The translations under genes were made by a program, and so were the position numbers. Below are positions 28,351 through 37,692 of a DNA stretch of 64,000 bases, piece by piece (the first letter of the stretch is position 1; every line of letters starts with the position of its first letter). The notes beneath the pieces are model-generated. The model saw only the letters and a program-made list of their open reading frames with translations, did no database searches and was not told where the DNA came from. The stretch is from Luzula sylvatica (taxonomy: Eukaryota > Streptophyta > Magnoliopsida > Poales > Juncaceae), in contig OX326958.1 in assembly GCA_946800325.1 (NCBI GenBank), forward strand, positions 60,071,793-60,135,792. Reading direction: 5' to 3'.

Positions 28351-31300
28351 GTGTATCGTATCTTTTACTACATAACTTTTTACCAAATTTCAGAAACACT
28401 AAGAAAGTTTGTTTTTCGATTCAAAACAAGATTTTAACGCTTTGAGGAGTTCAAATAACGTGTTTCTAGATCATTTGTATCGTATCTTTTACTAAATAAC
28501 TTTTCACAAAATTTCACAAACACTAAGAAAGTTTGTTTTTCGATTCAAAACAAGATTTTAACGCTTTGAGGTGTTCAAATAACATGTTTTTAGATCATTT
28601 GTAGCGTATCTTTTAGTACATAACTTTTCACCAAATTTCACAACCACTAAGAAATTTTGTTTTTCGATTCAAAACAAGATTTTAACGCTTTGAGGAGTTC
28701 AAATAACGTGTTTCTAGATCATTTGTATCGTATCTTTTACTACATAACGTTTCACCAAATTTCACAAACACTAAGAAAGTTTGTTTTTCGATTCAAAACA
28801 TGATTTTAACGCTTTGAGGAGTTCAAATAACGTGTTTTTAGATCATTTGTATCGTATCTTTTACTACATAACTTTTCACCAAATTTCACAAACATTAAGA
28901 GAGTTTGTTTTTCGATTCAAAACAAGATTTTAACGCTTTGAGGTGTTCAAATAACATGTTTTTAGATGAGGTGTATCGTATCTTTTACTACATAACTTTT
29001 TACCAAATTTCAGAAACGCTAAGAAAGTTTGTTTTTCGATTCAAAACAAGATTTTAACGCTTTGAGGAGTTCAAATAACATGTTTTTAGATCATTTGTAT
29101 CATATCTTTTACTACATAACTTTTCAGCAAATTTCACAAACACTAAGAAAGTTTGTTTTTCGATTCAAAACAAGATTTTAACGCTTTGAGGAGTTCAAAT
29201 AATGTGTTTTTAGATCATTTGTATCGTATCTTTTAGTACATAACTTTTCACCAAATTACACAAACACTAAGAAAGTTTGTTTTTCGATTCAAAACAAGAT
29301 TTTAACGCTTTGAGGAGTTCAGATAACAAGTTTTTAGATCAGGTGTATCGTATCTTTTACTACATAACTTTTTACCAAATTTCAGTAACGCTAAGAAAGT
29401 TTGTTTTTCGATTCAAAACAAGATTTTAACGCTTTGAGGAGTGCAAATAACATGTATTTAGATCAGGTGTATCGTATCTTTTACTACATAACTTTTTACC
29501 AAATTTCAGAAACACTAAGAAAGTTTGTTTTTCGATTCAAAACAAGATTTTAACGCTTTGAGGAGTTCAAATAACGTGTTTTTAGATCATTTGTATCATA
29601 TCTTTTACTAAATAACTTTTCACAAAATTTCACAAACACTAAGAAAGTTTGTTTTTCGATTCAAAACAAGATTTTAACGCTTTGAGGTGTTCAAATAACA
29701 TGTTTTTAGATCATTTGTATCGTATCTTTTAGTACATAACTTTTCACCAAATTTCACAACCACTAAGAAATTTTGTTTTTCGATTCAAAACAAGATTTTA
29801 ACGCTTTGAGGAGTTCAAATAACGTGTTTCTAGATCATTTGTATGGTATCTTTTAGTACATAACTTTTCACCAAATTTCACAAACACTAAGAAATTTTGT
29901 TTTTCGATTCAAAACAAGATTTGAACGCTTTGAGGAGTTCAAATAACGTGTTTCTAGATCATTTGCATCGTATCTTTTAGTACATAACTTTTCACCAAAT
30001 TTCACAAACACTAAGAAAGTTTGTTTTTCGATTCAAAACAAGATTTTAACGCTTTGAGGAGTTCAAATAACGGGTTTCTAGATCATTTGTATCGTATCTT
30101 TTACTACATAACTTTTCACCAAATTTCACAAACACTAAGAAAGTTTGTTTTTCGATTCAAAACAAGATTTTAACGCTTTGAGGAGTTCAAATAACGTGTT
30201 TCTAGATCATTTGTATCGTATCTTTTACTACATAACGTTTCACCAAATTTCACAAACACTAAGAAAGTTTGTTTTTCGATTCAAAACATGATTTTAACGC
30301 TTTGAGTAGTTCAAATAACGTGTTTTTAGATCATTTGTATCGTATGTTTTACTACATAACTTTTCACCAAATTTCACAAACACTAAGAGAGTTTGTTTTT
30401 CGATTCAAAACAAGATTTTAACGCTTTGAGGTGTTCAAATAACATGTTTTTAGATGAGGTGTATCGTATCTTTTACTACATAACTTTTTACCAAATTTCA
30501 GAAACGCTAAGAAAGTTTGTTTTTCGATTCAAAACAAGATTTTAACGCTTTGAGGATTCAAATAACATGTTTTTAGATCATTTGTATCATATGTTTTACT
30601 TCATAACTTTTCAGCAAATTTCACAAACACTAAGAAAGTTTGTTTTTCGATTCAAAACAAGATTTTAACGCTTTGAGGAGTTGAAATAATGTGTTTTTAG
30701 ATCATTTGTATCGTATCTTTTAGTACATAACTTTTCACCAAATTACACAAACACTAAGAAAGTTTGTTTTTCGATTCAAAACAAGATTTTAACGCTTTGA
30801 GGAGTTCAGATAACAAGTTTTTAGATCAGGTGTATCGTATCTTTTACTACATAACTTTTTACCAAATTTCAGAAACGCTAAGAAAGTTTGTTTTTCGATT
30901 CAAAACAATATTTTAACGCTTTGAGGAGTGCAAATAACATGTTTTTAGATCAGGTGTATCGTATCTTTTACTACATAACTTTTAACCAAATTTCAGAAAC
31001 ACTAAGAAAGTTTGTTTTTCGATTCAAAACAAGATTTTAACGCTCTGAGGAGTTCAAATAACGTGTTTTTAGATCATTTGTATCGTATCTTTTACTACAT
31101 AACTTTTCACCAAATTTCACAAACACTAAGAAAGTTTGTTTTTCGATTCAAAACAAGATTTTAACGCTTTGAGGTGTTCAAATAACATGTTTTTAGATCA
31201 TTTGTATCGTATCTTTTAGTACATAACTTTTCACCAAATTTCACAAACACTAAGAAATTTTGTTTTTCGATTCAAAACAAGATTTTAACGCTTTGAGGAG

Positions 31301-31659
31301 TTCAAATAACGTGTTTCTAGATCATTTGTATCCTATCTTTTACTACATAACTTTTCACCAAATTTCGCAAACACTAAGAAATTTTTTTTTTCGATTCAAA
31401 ACAAGATTTTAACGCTTTGAGGAGTTCAAATAACGTGTTTTTAGATCATTTATATCGTATCTTTTACTACATAACTTTTCACCAAATTTCACAAACACCA
31501 AGAAAGTTTGTTTTTCGATTCAAAACAAGATTTTAACGCTTTGAGGTGTTCAAATAACGTGTTTTTAGATCATTTGTGTCGTATCTTTTAGTACATAACT
31601 TTTCACCAAATCTCCCAAACACTAAGAAAGTTTGTTTTTCAATTCAAAACAAACATTTA

Positions 31660-31664
31660 ACGCT
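31660..31664. repeat. Target site duplication, left copy (ACGCT)
   Basis: The five bases before the 5' LTR are ACGCT, identical to the five after the 3' LTR (39738-39742). Removing the element and one copy restores the satellite reading TTTAACGCTTTGAGGAG, the normal monomer sequence. Five-base duplications are usual for LTR retrotransposon integration. Confidence 0.95.
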
Positions 31665-32001
31665 TGTTGGTTCAAATTTCCTGATAGTTTGATTATTTCA
31701 AAACACTGTCATTACTAATGTATACATCCAGAAAAGTGCAGGATAACATAGGTACGATACGAAGATGAAGGAGGACTTGTGAAGGAGGACTTCATTGGAT
31801 TACATCAAGAATCAGGACTTGAAGTCTCAACATAAACAAGAAAAGAAGAACACAAGGAAGGCCATTGGAATACATCAAGACTCAAGATGTTGAAGCCTTC
31901 CGTGAGTGGGATACGCCACAAATAAACCATAGGTACAAACCTAGTAGAACTCAAGTAAAATCATGTTCAAAATAACAAAGAGTTCAGTCAAGCAGGAAGT
32001 G

Positions 32002-32447
32002 CGTTCTGAACGAACTCAAAGTCCGTTCAGAACGGACTTGCTAAAATATCAAAACTTTAAAGCTTGATTAGAACCAAACGTGTCACAGGGATGTGTACGT
32101 TCGAACGAACCATCATGTCCGTTCGAACGGATAATTAGAATCCGTTCACCCACCTTCTGAGTGCGTTGAACGGACAATCCTTCCTGTGAACGGAAAACAT
32201 CACAGGGATGTGTGCGTTCGAACGAACACACATGTGCGTTCGAACGGACAACCTGGAATCCGTTCACCCACTTTTCAGTGCGTTGAACGGACTCTTGTTC
32301 CTGTGAACGCAAAATGCTATGTATAATTGAGTCCGTTACGAACGGACATTGTACGTTCGAACGGACCCAAGATGTACTTGCACGTTATTTTGAAACGGCT
32401 AGTGCAAACTTCAAGTGCGTTCCGAACGGACTGTATGCGTTCGAACG
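32002..32447. promoter_or_regulatory. Five paired CGTTCGAACG palindromes in 5' LTR U3
   Basis: Pairs start at 32002/32024, 32098/32120, 32215/32237, 32334/32354 and 32418/32438, with members 20-22 bp apart. Six copies are the perfect decamer CGTTCGAACG (32098, 32120, 32215, 32237, 32354, 32438). The others carry one to three extra bases at the centre (CGTTCTGAACG, CGTTCAGAACG, CGTTACGAACG, CGTTCCGAACG). Many extend outward, for example TCCGTTCGAACGGA at 32118-32131 and TGCGTTCGAACGCA at 32436-32449. All lie upstream of the TATA box, so they could bind a dimeric factor; hairpins in the 3' end of the RNA are another possibility. Function is inferred, not shown. Confidence 0.7.
32083..32316 (+). 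repeat. 117-bp imperfect tandem duplication inside the 5' LTR
   Basis: The phrase TCACAGGGATGTGT starts at 32083 and again at 32200, and the sequence after each stays collinear for 117 bp with scattered substitutions. Each unit contains one pair of GTTCGAAC palindromes, an ATCCGTTCACCCAC segment and GCGTTGAACGGAC. The duplication therefore doubles the palindrome pairs in the U3 region. It is also present in the 3' LTR, offset by 6666 bp. Confidence 0.85.
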
Positions 32448-32481
32448 CACTACAAGTTTTCTGAAGGATTTCTATAGAGAG

Positions 32482-32489
32482 TATAAATA
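32482..32489 (+). promoter_or_regulatory. LTR promoter TATA box
   Basis: TATAAATA, followed by a CT-rich leader (GTCTCTCTCTCCCACTTC) typical of plant Pol II starts. Transcription probably begins about 30 bp downstream, near 32515, which would put the U3/R boundary there (inference). The identical box in the 3' LTR is at 39148-39155. Confidence 0.8.
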
Positions 32490-33073
32490 GAATCCTTCAT
32501 GGGTCTCTCTCTCCCACTTCTTAACTTTCAAACATTCAAACCTAAAAAGAGAGAAACCCTAAGCTGTGATTATCTATATCCATTGATAGCTTGAGAAACC
32601 TCTTTAGATCGTTGATCTACTTTCGATATTCTCCACTAATCGTATCCCACTCACGTGACCGATCACGTTGTAGCTCGATTAGTGAAAAAGTGTAATAGGC
32701 TAGTGCAACAAATTGTAAAGAGCCTAAGCTATAGATCGATAGAAGCGTGTAAATCGATCTAGGCAAATCCTTGTAATCGAGTTGAGTTGGAATTCAATCG
32801 AAAGCCAAAAAGAGGCACAAGGCATTCCCGGAGACGTAGGTACTCGCAAATAATTGAGTCGGTCAATTAAGCGAGTAAAGGGTGAGTTAAAGCTACAAAG
32901 CAACCACCTACCGAACTTCGTAAACAAACATCTTGTGTCAAAGTGTTTGTACGGTATCATCTTTATCATCTAAATTATTATTTATTCCGCACCGTAAATT
33001 AGGTTTAAATCTAAACTAAGTTTAAGTTAGATAGCCAAATTTACCCCCCTCTAGGTTAGAATTAACCAACAAT

Positions 33074-33085
33074 TGGTATCAGAGC
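33074..33085 (+). other. Primer binding site, initiator tRNA-Met
   Basis: TGGTATCAGAGC lies two bases after the 5' LTR and is complementary to the last 12 bases of plant initiator tRNA-Met, the usual primer of Copia elements. The match stops after 12 bases. The short stretch CCAACAATTGG (33066-33076) at the LTR/PBS junction is itself a small inverted repeat. Confidence 0.93.
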
Positions 33086-33138
33086 AAGGTACTAACCATC
33101 TCTTTGAATATTAGGGATAACTTGTACTTAACGATCAA

Positions 33139-35493
33139 ATGACCGAAATTAATCCTATTGTACAAAACTCATCGATAAATCCGATAAATACCGTACCCAA
33201 ATCAAATATATCAAACTCACGTGAATTAGATGGAACCAATTGGAGTTCTTGGAAGAAATGCATGCTAAATGCATTCGCTCTCCAAGGACTTGACAAGGTA
33301 GTGTTACGAGGATTTGTCTTGGCCCAAGAGGTTGACAAGGACGGAAATGTGACCTACCCTTCTCAAACTAGGGAAGATAGAACTAATGACATTTACGCTC
33401 AAAACTTAATACTGAACAATGTAATTAGTTCTATCGGATCGCTAGTTGATCATTGTGATAACTCATATGAAATGTGGCGTATGCTCAATGAGAGATACGA
33501 GGGCACATCTCAAATGAGAAGAACTAATATCATCGGACTTGAACAAGAATTCAACAATCTCCGAATGATTGAGGGACAGTCCGTTGATAAAATCTGGGCA
33601 AAAATCAATGTACTAAAAAACCGATATGCCACCCAAAATGCACCTCTTACTGATGATAGAATTATTGCTAGATTACTTCAATCTATGCCCCGTAGTTGGG
33701 AATCTTTACGTGTAGCTTTAGGTACAGCGGTAGCTTCACAAGACCTCACGCCTGAAGAATTGGTAAGTCAATTCCGAAATTTCGAGATTCGACTCAAGCA
33801 ACTCGATGAAGAACAAGGAATCTACATACCCTCTCCTCACTCCAAAACCGTAGCTTTGCCCGCCGTGAATGCAAGCAATGACGACAATGAAATGGATGAT
33901 CTCACGTTGCGACTCCTAGAGTGGCAAAGGGACGAGAAGCGATTCAACGAGAATCGGAAACAAAAGGGGCTAAAGCTCCATTGCTTTTGGTGCAAGAAAA
34001 TTGGACACATGATGGAGTCATGTTGGACTCTCCATCCTGAAAATTCGAGGTGGATCAAAAAGGATGAGGACCACAAGGATCGGGAAAGGCGAGAGCCCCG
34101 ATACGAAAGAAGATACGAGGACAAGGGGCGAGAAAATCGTCAAAACTACAAAGGTAAAGAAATCAATAAGAAAAAGGCATATAAAGCTAACGTCGATTGT
34201 AGATGGGGAGAAACGGACGGGTCAAGCTCATCATCCGACCCGGATGGTCCGTCAAGTCGACACACCGCAAACCGTGCACTCATGGTAAGGATCAATCCTC
34301 CACTAATGAGCGCAGTGGAAGCGGCCATCAAATCTATTCGTATTGAACGAGGTCTAACTACTACACATCACACGCCCATGGATGTGGACTCGGAACCATC
34401 CACTCCTAATACCTGCTCAACACATGACCAATGTCATGAGGTACGTACATACTCTCTGCGTGACATAGAATCAATACATAAATCTAAATTTTCTCCCGCA
34501 TTTAAACTAGAACTCGACTCGTGTGACGAGTTTCTTAGAGATGAAGGGAACTCTCAACTAAATGAGGGTAAACTTGAGAGCTCAACACAAGCTCTCAAGG
34601 ATAAGGTAGCCTCTCTTGAGCTATCCATTTTGGCATATAAAACTCAAATAAATGAATTTAAAGGTTTTTCAAAGTGTGAGTGTCAAACCCTAAAAGGTGA
34701 GATTTCTCATCTAAAAGTCGAAATTCAAATTCTTAAAGTTGAAAATGAATCCCTGAAGAAGGCTTGTGCAAATATTGCATTGAGTCCTCCTTCATTGGAT
34801 GATGTTTTAAGATTGTCATTGATAGGACAAAAGCCAAATGACAAATCCGGTTTAGGATATAAGAAAAATAACGGTAATAAACCCGATTTTTCAATATCTC
34901 AAAATCAAAAATCTAAATGGGAAAACAATAAATTAAGTAGTCATGGAAATGCTTTCATGTACCATGACTACAACAAAGGTAAATATGCTAAAAATGAACA
35001 ACCTAAACGTGTCAATAATAATTATAAGAAAAATCATTATACACAAAATTCACGATCTAGACATACTAATTTGGGAAGAACCGATTGCTTGTTCAAAAGG
35101 GGACCAAATGGGTATTTCTATGAAGTGACAAACTACACCGAAGATTCATACCAACAAGGGCCTCCCAAACATTTCACCAACACACATAAACAATTTAAAC
35201 AAAATAATTTTAAGCAAAATAAATTTAAATCAAATAACCTTTATCAAATGCCAAAATCGATAACTCCTAAGAGAAGTAATCCGAATCAACTCTCGGACTA
35301 TTTTGTGAAGAGTACCACACCCACAAATAAGCCCACCGTAGCATTTTGTAACTATTGTTGCAAAACGGGTCATGTCTCAACAAGTTGTGATCTTCGCAAT
35401 CCAAAATCAACGTCAAACTCAATATGGATGCGTAAAGATCGTCACTCGATGGGTCCCTCTACGTCGTTTGGTATAGGACCTCCTAGGGCTTAA
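33139..35493 (+). CDS. gag: Retrotransposon Gag polyprotein, Copia/Sirevirus type
   Basis: 784-residue structural protein that would form the virus-like particle and bind element RNA in the cytoplasm. The N-terminal Gag domain (about residues 30-222) has the marks of the plant Copia Gag (UBN2/Retrotran_gag_2) family: NWSSWKKCM near 34, YEMWRMLNERYEGT near 110, QSMPRSWESL near 181 and LTPEELVSQFRNFEIRLKQL near 203. A CX2CX4HX4C zinc knuckle uses C282, C285, H290 and C295. A basic, charged stretch (about 305-350) follows. A heptad-like coiled coil spans about 480-545. An Asn/Lys-rich linker precedes a second CCHC knuckle at C737, C740, H745 and C750. The frame is intact and ends at TAA just where protease normally begins in relatives. 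The ATG is 67 nt after the LTR and is the first one in frame. Small overlapping frames on both strands are shadows. Confidence 0.93.
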   Translation: MTEINPIVQNSSINPINTVPKSNISNSRELDGTNWSSWKKCMLNAFALQGLDKVVLRGFVLAQEVDKDGNVTYPSQTREDRTNDIYAQNLILNNVISSIGSLVDHCDNSYEMWRMLNERYEGTSQMRRTNIIGLEQEFNNLRMIEGQSVDKIWAKINVLKNRYATQNAPLTDDRIIARLLQSMPRSWESLRVALGTAVASQDLTPEELVSQFRNFEIRLKQLDEEQGIYIPSPHSKTVALPAVNASNDDNEMDDLTLRLLEWQRDEKRFNENRKQKGLKLHCFWCKKIGHMMESCWTLHPENSRWIKKDEDHKDRERREPRYERRYEDKGRENRQNYKGKEINKKKAYKANVDCRWGETDGSSSSSDPDGPSSRHTANRALMVRINPPLMSAVEAAIKSIRIERGLTTTHHTPMDVDSEPSTPNTCSTHDQCHEVRTYSLRDIESIHKSKFSPAFKLELDSCDEFLRDEGNSQLNEGKLESSTQALKDKVASLELSILAYKTQINEFKGFSKCECQTLKGEISHLKVEIQILKVENESLKKACANIALSPPSLDDVLRLSLIGQKPNDKSGLGYKKNNGNKPDFSISQNQKSKWENNKLSSHGNAFMYHDYNKGKYAKNEQPKRVNNNYKKNHYTQNSRSRHTNLGRTDCLFKRGPNGYFYEVTNYTEDSYQQGPPKHFTNTHKQFKQNNFKQNKFKSNNLYQMPKSITPKRSNPNQLSDYFVKSTTPTNKPTVAFCNYCCKTGHVSTSCDLRNPKSTSNSIWMRKDRHSMGPSTSFGIGPPRA

Positions 35494-35706
35494 GCCCTAA
35501 TTTGAAACACTATACTCCTTAGTATCCCTCACCTTAAAACCAAATATGTAAGGGGAGTATAGGAAATGGGCTAAATTGAATTCTAGCCAAACTGGTCGAG
35601 TCTTATGTAGATACATCACAAGTGTTAATAGAGGAGTACATTAGAACACTTGTCTCAATAAATAAATAACGATTTCAGTCCAGTGATCACACTTCAGGAA
35701 CCAGTC

Positions 35707-36233
35707 CGTTCGAACGAAAAACATGTGCGTTAGGAACGGACAAATGAAGTCACCAAATACCCTCTTAACAGCCTCAAGTCCGGTCGAACGGATTAAAATG
35801 CGTTCCAAACGGATGACTGAACTATGAGACCCAAAGTCACAGTTAAATTATGGCGCCATCTAATTTTCCTACCAGGATCAAGTGCGTTCGAACGTACAAC
35901 TGAATGCGTTCCGAACGGAAAAGTGAAGTATAGGATTATGGCGCCGGATCATACTTTGGCACCGACTCTTAGTGTCAACAGTGTTCAGTGCGTTCGAACG
36001 AACAACTAATGCATTCGAACGCACATGCCTCATTCAGCGAACCTACTTCGAACCCTTACACTCGCGCCTTTTCATATTCTGGCGCCTCTTCTACGTTGTG
36101 TGTGCGTTCTGACGCACATAGGAGTCCGTTCGAACGGACTTAACAACTTCCTAGATACAACTTAAAAACCCAAAATAGCGCCTTTTCTCAGACATGAATG
36201 CGTTCCAACGAACTTGAGAACTGCGTTCGAACG
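35707..36233. repeat. Six palindrome pairs in the internal spacer
   Basis: Pairs start at about 35707/35728, 35781/35801, 35885/35907, 35991/36012, 36105/36127 and 36201/36224, with members 20-23 bp apart. Perfect CGTTCGAACG occurs at 35707, 35885, 35991, 36127 and 36224; the others are degenerate or have an extra central base. AGTCCGTTCGAACGGACT at 36123-36140 is a perfect 18-bp palindrome. The same core and pair spacing occur in the LTR, so both sets are probably maintained by one constraint or arose from one source. Confidence 0.8.
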
Positions 36234-36344
36234 GACTCGTCGTAATAACTCTTCGTTCACATGCAACCGACTGCATTCAATGGATGTGATGGCCCCTTTT
36301 CCCTTACGGCGCGACTTGAAGGGACAAGATCTCTTCAGTTACTT

Positions 36345-36424
36345 AGCCCCCCTTCATTCTCTCTCCTTGTTTCTCTTCCAAAACTCTCTCTCTCTCAGAA
36401 AAACTAAAACCTTCAACAACAGCC
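36345..36424 (+). promoter_or_regulatory. CT-rich leader before second ORF
   Basis: The stretch is rich in CTCTCT and ends with AACAACAGCCATGG, a good plant start context. It resembles a host-gene 5' UTR. There is no clear TATA box in the preceding 100 bp, so a separate promoter is only a possibility; the ORF might instead be expressed from a spliced LTR transcript. Confidence 0.3.
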
Positions 36425-37474
36425 ATGGACGCCTCAAACTCGAGATCGAAAGCCAAGGCAAAGGGGAAGAAGATAGTAGGCGAGAGTTCGAACGCTCAAA
36501 GAAGAATGAAGCAAGCAGCCAAGAAGCCTACTCTTGAAGAACGCATTCAAAGTGACTATGATTTCTCTGACCCAAACAACGAGCATCTGTTTCGAACTCA
36601 GGAGGCTGGTATCCTCTTCCATGAATGGGTATCCAAGAGACCAATTGCTCCATGCTACTACTACGAGTTTCCGCCAAACATACATCACCTCCTCGACAAA
36701 GTCGAGGAAATCGAACGTCAATGGGGATTCGCGAATTTAGCATGCCTAAACGTCAAATCGTATGATGTAATCACGCGACTATTTTACGCAAACGCTGAAT
36801 TCCACCGTGACGAAGAAAAGGTAACGTCATACATCCTCGGTGAAGATGTCGAAATCTCTATCAAAAACTTGAATGTTTTGCTCGGACTAAGGGACGGCGG
36901 AGAGAAAATCTACGACACTCGCAAGGCGAGACTCGAAGCTCCCATCACGGGTATCAAACCTGGGCAAGGGGCATCTCACTTGGCCGCCCATGAACAGTTT
37001 ATCTGGGCCATCGGTAATAACATTCTCACTCCCTCAGAAAAATTTAAGATGAATCTCGAACAGCGGGATATTATACTCTTGCATCGCATGTGGTACAAGG
37101 ATCAACTACCCATCCACGTGCCCTTTCTCATCACAAGCCACATGGAAAGTGTAATGAGTCATAAGAACGCGTCCTTGCCATACGGAACATTGATTGCTCG
37201 TATGATGGAACTCCAAGGTATTGAGATACCACTGAGCGATTGGGATTTTCGTCCGAAATCACCAATCAACCTCGCATCCGATGCAAACCTCCGACGGTTT
37301 GGATATCAGTATTCGCCGAGCATCCTAGGATGGATTATTGACTCCGCAAAGGATGCGGTGGCGTATCACCTTCCCCGCGATCCTACCCGGTGGACGAGGA
37401 AGAGGACAACGTCGACCCAACCAATACCGATGAAAGCGGTGAAGAACCGGCTCCCAAACGAAAGGGGAATGTAG
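36425..37474 (+). CDS. Putative plant transposon protein-like ORF (env-position ORF)
   Basis: 349 codons as read. Residues 1-35 are basic (KAKAKGKK, a possible nuclear signal). From about residue 60 to 270 the protein resembles the 'putative plant transposon protein' family (recalled as Pfam PF20167, with ATHILA ORF1-like similarity). Marks are GFANLACLNVKSYDVITRLFYAN near 101, a YILGEDVEISIKNLNVLLGL-type segment near 136, and LPYGTLIARMMELQGIEIPL near 251. The family's biochemical role is not established; it recurs as an accessory ORF in plant LTR elements. From about residue 318 this frame becomes Arg/Thr-rich and ends at 37474, while a better C-terminal part continues in another frame (37381-37692). 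That suggests a one-base indel near 37378-37392. Start chosen: ATG in the context GCCATGG. No transmembrane segment or catalytic triad was seen. Confidence 0.7.
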   Translation: MDASNSRSKAKAKGKKIVGESSNAQRRMKQAAKKPTLEERIQSDYDFSDPNNEHLFRTQEAGILFHEWVSKRPIAPCYYYEFPPNIHHLLDKVEEIERQWGFANLACLNVKSYDVITRLFYANAEFHRDEEKVTSYILGEDVEISIKNLNVLLGLRDGGEKIYDTRKARLEAPITGIKPGQGASHLAAHEQFIWAIGNNILTPSEKFKMNLEQRDIILLHRMWYKDQLPIHVPFLITSHMESVMSHKNASLPYGTLIARMMELQGIEIPLSDWDFRPKSPINLASDANLRRFGYQYSPSILGWIIDSAKDAVAYHLPRDPTRWTRKRTTSTQPIPMKAVKNRLPNERGM

Positions 37475-37692
37475 GGATGGGGGAATCCTCAAATGCCCAA
37501 ACGGAACGGGATGATAAGAGGTTTGCCTATGTGAAGGCGATGCTCGACGAAATGGATGAGCGCATGGAGCAACACGGAAGAGCAATGCATGATGCGTTTC
37601 GTGTATCTGAAGCACGGATGCTTGAGAACGTAGATCGTCAATTTGCCGATCTTTACGTTCATCTTGAGAACCGGTTCGGAACGCACCATTAA
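37381..37692 (+). pseudogene. Out-of-frame C-terminal part of the second ORF
   Basis: This frame opens at 37342 without its own ATG near the start and runs to TAA at 37690-37692. It begins with an acidic cluster (DEEEDN), followed by a basic patch (PKRKG), a second GESSNAQ motif echoing the N-terminal GESSNAQ of the upstream frame, and a helical, heptad-like segment rich in Met, Glu and Arg. Acidic linker plus C-terminal coiled coil is typical of this plant family's tails. It therefore probably belongs to the same ancestral protein, cut off by a frameshift. A sequencing error or a programmed shift cannot be excluded. Confidence 0.6.

Larger units (their letters stand above)
1214..31664 (+). 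repeat. 124-bp satellite array, left block (~245 monomers)
   Basis: Direct tandem repeat with a 124-bp period. For example, the landmark TTTTTCGATTC falls 124 bp apart through the first monomers (TCGATT at 1241, 1365, 1489). Landmarks in order are CACAAACACTAAGAAAG, TTTTTCGATTCAAAAC, AAGATTTTAACGCTTTGAGG, a variable GTTCAAATAAC region, TTTTTAGATC, TATCGTATCTTTTA, and CATAACTTTTCACC. G+C is about 28%. Recurrent variants mark subfamilies: ATCATTTGTATCG, ATCAGGTGTATCG, ATGAGGTGTATCG, ATCATTTATATCG or ATCATTTGTGTCG; GAGGAGTTC, GAGGTGTTC or GAGGAGTGC; TACTACATAAC, TAGTACATAAC, TACTACAAAAC or TACTAAATAAC. Some monomers are 125 bp (an extra T in CGATTTCAAAAC or GATTTTTAACG). The left edge is abrupt, the first monomer starting near TCACAAACAC. 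Open frames inside it are not genes. Plausibly centromeric, pericentromeric or subtelomeric heterochromatin; the sequence alone does not decide which. Confidence 0.97.
31665..33071 (+). repeat. 5' long terminal repeat (1407 bp)
   Basis: Starts TGTTGGTT and ends AACCAACA, an 8-bp perfect terminal inverted repeat with canonical TG...CA ends. It matches the 3' LTR with no net length difference. Differences seen are at 32199, 32366, 32523, 32585, 32725, 32753, 32961 and 32967. It contains a TATA box (32482-32489), five pairs of CGTTCGAACG-type palindromes and an internal 117-bp tandem duplication. Minus-strand open frames in the palindromic part (32049-32312) and U5 part (32724-32969) are not credible genes. 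Confidence 0.96.
35494..36424 (+). other. Non-coding spacer in place of pol
   Basis: No credible coding frame is present between Gag and the second ORF. The short open frames at 35824-36009 and 36214-36537 are built from the repeats. The first 200 bp are AT-rich with no recognised feature. From about 35700 to 36240 a loose module of roughly 75-115 bp recurs, each carrying a palindrome pair and often a GCGCC element (GGCGCC at 35852, 35940 and 36081; GCGCC at 36064 and 36178). Just before the next ORF comes a CT-rich leader (about 36345-36400). A full-length relative would hold pol here, so the spacer is either a replacement or the scar of a deletion. Confidence 0.8.

Noticed and set aside
1214..31664. 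CRISPR-like regular repeats
   Set aside because: The repeats abut each other with no unique spacers, the period is a whole monomer, and the genome is a plant's.
32049..32312. Minus-strand frame in the LTR with a 39-residue repeat (also 38715-38978)
   Set aside because: The protein repeat is the 117-bp DNA duplication read in reverse. Palindromic DNA keeps frames open on both strands. No domain is recognisable.
32098..32447. Heat-shock elements within the TTCGAA palindromes
   Set aside because: The classical plant heat-shock element needs GAA and TTC blocks separated by two bases. Here TTC and GAA are mostly adjacent or one base apart, so the match is poor.
32724..32969. Minus-strand frame in U5 (also 39366-39626)
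   Set aside because: No domain, no start context, and antisense to the LTR transcript leader.
33837..34331. Minus-strand and alternative-frame ORFs inside Gag
   Set aside because: They are shadows of the 784-codon Gag frame, which has clear domains.
35494..36424. Hidden pol remnant in the spacer
   Set aside because: The interval is too short and I found no protease, integrase or reverse-transcriptase motif in any frame by eye. Short frames follow the palindromic modules.
36214..36537. 107-residue frame overlapping the second ORF start
   Set aside because: It is built from a palindrome, the CT-rich leader and out-of-frame codons of the real ORF.
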